From an uncultured Pelagibacteraceae bacterium (GTDB lineage: Bacteria; Pseudomonadota; Alphaproteobacteria; Pelagibacterales; Pelagibacteraceae): a stretch of 64,000 bases of DNA. The stretch lies in the NCBI GenBank assembly GCA_902615975.1, contig CACMRC010000001.1:172447-236446 (forward strand), given 5' to 3'. Position 1 is the first letter of the stretch, and the number at the start of each line of letters is the position of its first letter. The notes below the pieces were generated by a model that searched no databases, was not told where the DNA came from, and saw only the letters and a list, made by a program, of their open reading frames with translations. Made by a program: the position numbers and the translations under genes. Positions 60,012-64,000 of the stretch are shown piece by piece.

Positions 60012-61688
60012 CCAGCTTCTCTCATTTGGATTTAAATATTTTGATATCCTTGAATAAACTTCTAAATGATATTTAAACAGATAGTTTTTCTCATCTATTG
60101 TTAATAAATTAAAATTTATTAACTCTTTCTCTATAGGTGCCATTGTTAAATTTTGAAATGACAAATTTTTTTTTATTTTTTTAACATAAACAAGATTTTC
60201 AATCCTAATTCCATATTGATTGGTTTTATAATACCCAGGTTCATTACTTAAAATCATACCTTCTCTTATTTTTACTGTATTTATTTTTGTAATAGATTGA
60301 GGTCCTTCATGAACATTAAGAAAAAAACCAACACCGTGTCCTGTACCATGCGCATAATCTAGTTTACTTTTATTTAAAAATTTTCTAGCTCTTTTGTCAA
60401 TTTTTTTACCTGTGATATTTTTATTTATATCAGTCGTAGCAACAGCAATATGACCTTTTAATACTTTTGTGAAAATATTTTTGATACTATGTTTCTGTTT
60501 GGAAAAACATATTGTTCTTGTGACATCAGTTGTCCCATATTTATATTGCCCACCTGAGTCACATAACAAAATATCATTTCGATTAATAGTTCTGCATTTT
60601 TCTCTTTTTGCACGGTAATGTACAATAGCACCATTTTTACCTGAGCCTGCTATGGTATCAAAACTAGGATATAGAAAGTTTTTATTTAATTTTCTAAAAT
60701 TTTCTAATTTTTTAGCTGCATCTACTTCTGTAATTTTTTTTTTATTAATTTTTTTTATCCAAAATAAAAATTTAGTTAATGCCACCCCATCTAAGATATG
60801 AGCATTAATCATATTCTTAATCTCTGTTTTATTTTTAACTGCTTTTAAAAGATAAATCGGATCTTCTCTTTTTATGATCTTAAATTTAGACTTAATTAAA
60901 TTTTCGTAAAATATTGAGCAAGATTTATCATCCACAATAAAGTTTTTTCCCTTAAGATGTATTATTTTACTTGGTAAAGTATTTACATCTAAAAAATCGT
61001 CTTTCTTAATTATTTTATTTTTTAATAATTGCTTACACTTTTTAAGATTACTTATAAGATGTATTTTTTTTGATTTACTTACTATCAATCTTGAATTGGG
61101 AATTGGACTGTTGGGGCCATCTCCACCTCGTATATTTAAAGTCCATGCAACATTTTCTGGTGCACTAATAAAAATAAAATCAGCGTTATTTTTTTTTAAG
61201 TATTTAGTTATTTTATTTAATTTAGAATTAACACTTTCACCAACAATTTTTTTATCTAAATAAAAAAATGGGATAGAAGTATTTTCTTTCTGTTTTTTAA
61301 TTTCATCAATAAGATTGTTTTCAATATATTTGATTTTATTGTATTTTGAAAAATAATTTTTAATTTGAGTATTAGTAAATAACTTTGGATCTATGCCAAG
61401 TGTAAGATTTTTGAACAAACTACAATTTATTAATTTTTCAAATCCATAAATTTTAAAATTTTTTCCACTCTCAATTTTACTTTGAATTGTATATCTTCCA
61501 TCAGTAAACAAATAATTTTTATTTTTAAGAATTATGGCTAAACCAGCAGATCCGCTAAAGTTTGAGATAACTTCTAATCGATTTAATTTTGAATATTCTG
61601 TAAAATAATCGTCATTTTTTGGAACTACATAGCCATCAATTTCATATTTTTTAAATTTACTTCTTAATTCTTTTATGTAATTTTTCAT
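59994..61688 (-). CDS. pepP: Xaa-Pro aminopeptidase P family (M24B)
   Basis: Removes N-terminal residues preceding proline. The N-terminal creatinase-like domains (1-300) include DGRYTIQSKIESG and WTLNIRGGDGPNSPIPNSRL. The C-terminal pita-bread domain has the metal ligands: LLCDSGGQYKYGTTDVTRTI (two Asp), YAHGTGHGVGFFLNVHEGP (His), SNEPGYYKTNQYGIRIEN (Glu) and the second Glu near the end. 564 aa, the long three-domain type also found in eukaryotes. Starts 4 nt inside the uvrD stop. Confidence 0.9.
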   Translation of the reverse strand: MKNYIKELRSKFKKYEIDGYVVPKNDDYFTEYSKLNRLEVISNFSGSAGLAIILKNKNYLFTDGRYTIQSKIESGKNFKIYGFEKLINCSLFKNLTLGIDPKLFTNTQIKNYFSKYNKIKYIENNLIDEIKKQKENTSIPFFYLDKKIVGESVNSKLNKITKYLKKNNADFIFISAPENVAWTLNIRGGDGPNSPIPNSRLIVSKSKKIHLISNLKKCKQLLKNKIIKKDDFLDVNTLPSKIIHLKGKNFIVDDKSCSIFYENLIKSKFKIIKREDPIYLLKAVKNKTEIKNMINAHILDGVALTKFLFWIKKINKKKITEVDAAKKLENFRKLNKNFLYPSFDTIAGSGKNGAIVHYRAKREKCRTINRNDILLCDSGGQYKYGTTDVTRTICFSKQKHSIKNIFTKVLKGHIAVATTDINKNITGKKIDKRARKFLNKSKLDYAHGTGHGVGFFLNVHEGPQSITKINTVKIREGMILSNEPGYYKTNQYGIRIENLVYVKKIKKNLSFQNLTMAPIEKELINFNLLTIDEKNYLFKYHLEVYSRISKYLNPNERSWLATFI

Positions 61689-63721
61689 TTAATTCTTTTT
61701 TGATATCTTATCCAACCCGGACTTCTGGTACTTTCCTCAATTTCAAAATCTTGATTAAACTCAAAATCATCATCATTATTTATTTCTTCATCAAAAAAAG
61801 AATTTTTCTCTAAGTTTTTTTCTGGTAATTCCTCTATAAATCTTGAGGCCATACTGTCTATCCAGTCTCCTTGATAAAATCTATTCATTGAAAAAGATAT
61901 TATAGCTTTCTTCTTTGCTCTAGTAATCCCCACATAAGCTAAACGTCTTTCTTCCTCTAAGCCATTTTGACCTTTTTCTTCAATAGATTTTTGATGAGGA
62001 AATAAGCCTTCCTCCCAGCCTGGAAGAAATACTACTTCAAATTCTAATCCTTTTGCAGCATGCATTGTCATCATATTAATTTTTTCACCATCCCACTCTT
62101 GGTCTACTGATGTTGCTAAAGAGACATGTTCTAAAAAACTTTCTAAATTATCAAATTCTTTCATAGCACTTAATAACTCTTTAATATTTTCTAATCTATT
62201 TTCATTATCTACATCTTTTTTATTTTTCAACATTGCTGAATAACCAGACTCATCTAAGACAATTTGTAATAACTTGATATGATTTGATTTTTTTAGTATT
62301 AGGTCATTTCTCCACTTGGATAAGGAATTAATAAATAAATTTAAACCAATTTTAGCTTTTGGTTTAACTAGATTTTGTTCAAGCATTTTAATTGAAGCTC
62401 TTTCTAAATTTAAATTATTTAACTTAGCAAATTCGTGTATATTTTTTAAAGTACTATCTCCTATTGATCTTTTTGGATTATTTACAATTCTTTCAAAAGC
62501 AAGATCATCTTTTTCTTGATAAATTAATCTCAGATAAGCTACACAGTCTTTTATTTCAGCTCTTTCATAAAATTTTGTTCCACCTAAAATTCTATAAGGC
62601 ATACCAATTTTAAGAAATCGCTCTTCAAACTCACGTGTTTGAAAAATAGCTCTAACAAGAATTGCAATATTATTGTATGAAAATTTTTTCTTAATATTTT
62701 TTTCTATTTCATCTGAAATTCCAATAGCTTCGTCTTTACCATTTTTAAAACAGTTTAGTTTAACCAAATCACCTTCCTCCATGGTAGTAATTAATGTTTT
62801 TCCAACTCTATTTTGGTTATTGGAGATTAGATTTGAAGCTACTGATAAAATATTCTGAGAAGATCTATAATTCTGCTCTAATCTTATTACTTTTGTATTT
62901 TTATAAACTTGATCAAATTCTAAAAAATTTTTTATTTCCGCACCCCTCCAACTATAAATCGATTGATCATCATCCCCTACACAGCAAATATTCTTATTTT
63001 TTTCTGAAAGGAGATTAAGCCATTTACTTTGAATAAAATTTGTATCTTGATATTCATCAACAAGAATATATTTAAAATTTTTTGAATATATTTCTCTAAT
63101 ATCTGTATTAAATTCTAAAATTTTAACAGCATGCAAAATAAGATCTCCAAAGTCACAAGAGTTAAGGTCTGTTAATTTTTGCTGATAAATTTTGTAAAGT
63201 GGAAGAATTGTTTTTTCATAGAGATCTTTTTTATTAATTACTACCTCATTAGGATAAAACCCTTTATTTTTCCAACGATCAATTATTGCTAATATAAATC
63301 TCGGTGATAATTGTTTGATATCAATATTTTCAGCTTTACAAATATTTTTTATGAGCCTTATCTGATCATCTGTATCAACAATAGTAAAATTAGAATTAAG
63401 GTTTGCTGCCGAAGCATGTTTTCGCAATAATTTCGCACATATAGAATGAAATGTACCTAGCCAAGAAAGCCCGACTGCAGTAGAACCAAGAATTTTGCTT
63501 ACTCTGTTTTGCATTTCTTTAGCAGCTTTGTTGGTAAAAGTGACTGCTAATATCTGATTTGGGAATGCCTTTTTTTCTTTAATAATATTAGCAATCCTTG
63601 AAGTTAAAACTTTTGTTTTTCCAGATCCGGCGCCAGCAACAATCAAAAGAGGTCCATCAAGATGCAGAACGGCTTCTTTTTGTGCATCATTTAAATTTTT
63701 TAAATAATCTTTGTTTATCAT
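61685..63721 (-). CDS. uvrD: ATP-dependent DNA helicase UvrD/PcrA
   Basis: Superfamily 1A 3'-5' helicase for excision and mismatch repair. Walker A VAGAGSGKTKVLTSRI near 28, motif Ia AVTFTNKAAKEM, motif II LVDEYQDTN, motif III VGDDDQSIYSWRGA, motif IV RLEQNYRSSQNIL, motif V MTMHAAKGLEFEVVFLPGWEEGLFPH and motif VI VGITRAKK. 678 aa with an acidic C-terminal segment. Divergent from the last gene of the window. Confidence 0.95.
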   Translation of the reverse strand: MINKDYLKNLNDAQKEAVLHLDGPLLIVAGAGSGKTKVLTSRIANIIKEKKAFPNQILAVTFTNKAAKEMQNRVSKILGSTAVGLSWLGTFHSICAKLLRKHASAANLNSNFTIVDTDDQIRLIKNICKAENIDIKQLSPRFILAIIDRWKNKGFYPNEVVINKKDLYEKTILPLYKIYQQKLTDLNSCDFGDLILHAVKILEFNTDIREIYSKNFKYILVDEYQDTNFIQSKWLNLLSEKNKNICCVGDDDQSIYSWRGAEIKNFLEFDQVYKNTKVIRLEQNYRSSQNILSVASNLISNNQNRVGKTLITTMEEGDLVKLNCFKNGKDEAIGISDEIEKNIKKKFSYNNIAILVRAIFQTREFEERFLKIGMPYRILGGTKFYERAEIKDCVAYLRLIYQEKDDLAFERIVNNPKRSIGDSTLKNIHEFAKLNNLNLERASIKMLEQNLVKPKAKIGLNLFINSLSKWRNDLILKKSNHIKLLQIVLDESGYSAMLKNKKDVDNENRLENIKELLSAMKEFDNLESFLEHVSLATSVDQEWDGEKINMMTMHAAKGLEFEVVFLPGWEEGLFPHQKSIEEKGQNGLEEERRLAYVGITRAKKKAIISFSMNRFYQGDWIDSMASRFIEELPEKNLEKNSFFDEEINNDDDFEFNQDFEIEESTRSPGWIRYQKRIK

Positions 63722-63756
63722 TTAAAATAATACTTTATAAGGTTTCTTTAATTGTC

Positions 63757-64000
63757 ATGAGCAAAACAAATTCTTTTGTAAAATATTTAAAAAACATCAG
63801 TAATTTTATTAATAATCTTTTAGAAAAAAATTTAAACAAGTTAAATTTTAAAAATATTAGTTTTTTACTCAAAAATAATAAAATCATTTTAACTTTTGTC
63901 GCACTTTTTGTTGTTTTTATATCCTATTTATTGTTGCCTACTTTTTATACACAAAGTGATATTTCCAAAAAGTTAAAAAATGAGTTTCAAAGAAAATTCG
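63757..64000 (+). CDS. membrane-anchored protein, 5' end only (possibly AsmA-like)
   Basis: The first 81 codons of a gene that runs off the window. A Lys/Asn-rich cytoplasmic part of about 40 residues is followed by one membrane helix (about 43-60, IILTFVALFVVFISYLLL) and the beginning of a periplasmic domain (PTFYTQSDISKKLKNEF). This N-terminal layout is seen in AsmA-type lipid-transport proteins, but too little is visible to be sure. Confidence 0.6.
   Translation, partial: MSKTNSFVKYLKNISNFINNLLEKNLNKLNFKNISFLLKNNKIILTFVALFVVFISYLLLPTFYTQSDISKKLKNEFQRKF

Overview
The window is a gene-dense, strongly AT-rich stretch of a streamlined alphaproteobacterial genome. Gene content and order (petABC next to ychF-pth-rplY-prs, yqeY-dnaG-rpoD, rnpB beside a complete dcw cluster), very short intergenic gaps and many overlapping genes suggest a SAR11 / Candidatus Pelagibacter-type marine bacterium. 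This assignment rests on recognition of the proteins and on architecture, not on a database search.

Layout. 1-21 kb: tRNA-Gln, cca, greA, hemF, trmL; the cytochrome bc1 operon petABC; a minus-strand block ychF-pth-rplY-prs-pgeF-methyltransferase-lgt; a ubiK-like gene; a marR-ompR-envZ regulatory operon; ilvE; and pgsA-uvrC-folB-folM-like-uvrB. 21-30 kb: an aspartate aminotransferase, an atypical SDR, trxB, an ELM1-family protein, a 2OG-Fe(II) oxygenase and carAB. 30-34.2 kb: the macromolecular-synthesis operon yqeY-dnaG-rpoD, ending 4 nt before an unusual tRNA-Val(GAC). 34.3-36.2 kb: a CAT-anticodon tRNA whose 3' part is repeated exactly (48 bp) 1.85 kb downstream, bracketing a small integrated element. 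Its three overlapping genes encode a MrcB_N + PD-(D/E)XK nuclease, a small secreted protein and a Cys4-pair zinc protein. 36.2-39 kb: mlaC, mlaA, an Amidase_2 gene and RNase P RNA. 39.1-60 kb: the cell wall and division cluster mraZ-ftsZ-rsmH-ftsL-ftsI-murEF-mraY-murD-ftsW-murG-murC-murB-ddl-ftsQ-'mini-ftsA'-lpxC-bamD-ligA. 60-64 kb: aminopeptidase P and uvrD on the minus strand, then the 5' end of a membrane-anchored protein.

Most genes are housekeeping. The points of interest are: (i) the integrase-less tRNA-bracketed element carrying a candidate modification-dependent nuclease operon; (ii) an FtsA reduced to about 234 residues that appears to have lost its ATP-binding half but kept an FtsA-like segment and a C-terminal amphipathic helix, in a cluster where ftsZ has moved to second position; (iii) a textbook MraZ operator (three TGGGN repeats, 10-bp period) overlapping a sigma70-type promoter in front of mraZ-ftsZ; (iv) a tRNA-Val(GAC) whose D-loop/T-loop elbow contacts are altered in a correlated way; (v) all seven native convergent gene pairs overlap at their 3' ends.

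No CRISPR array, insertion sequence, prophage or rRNA was seen. No gene-free stretch exceeds about 300 bases.
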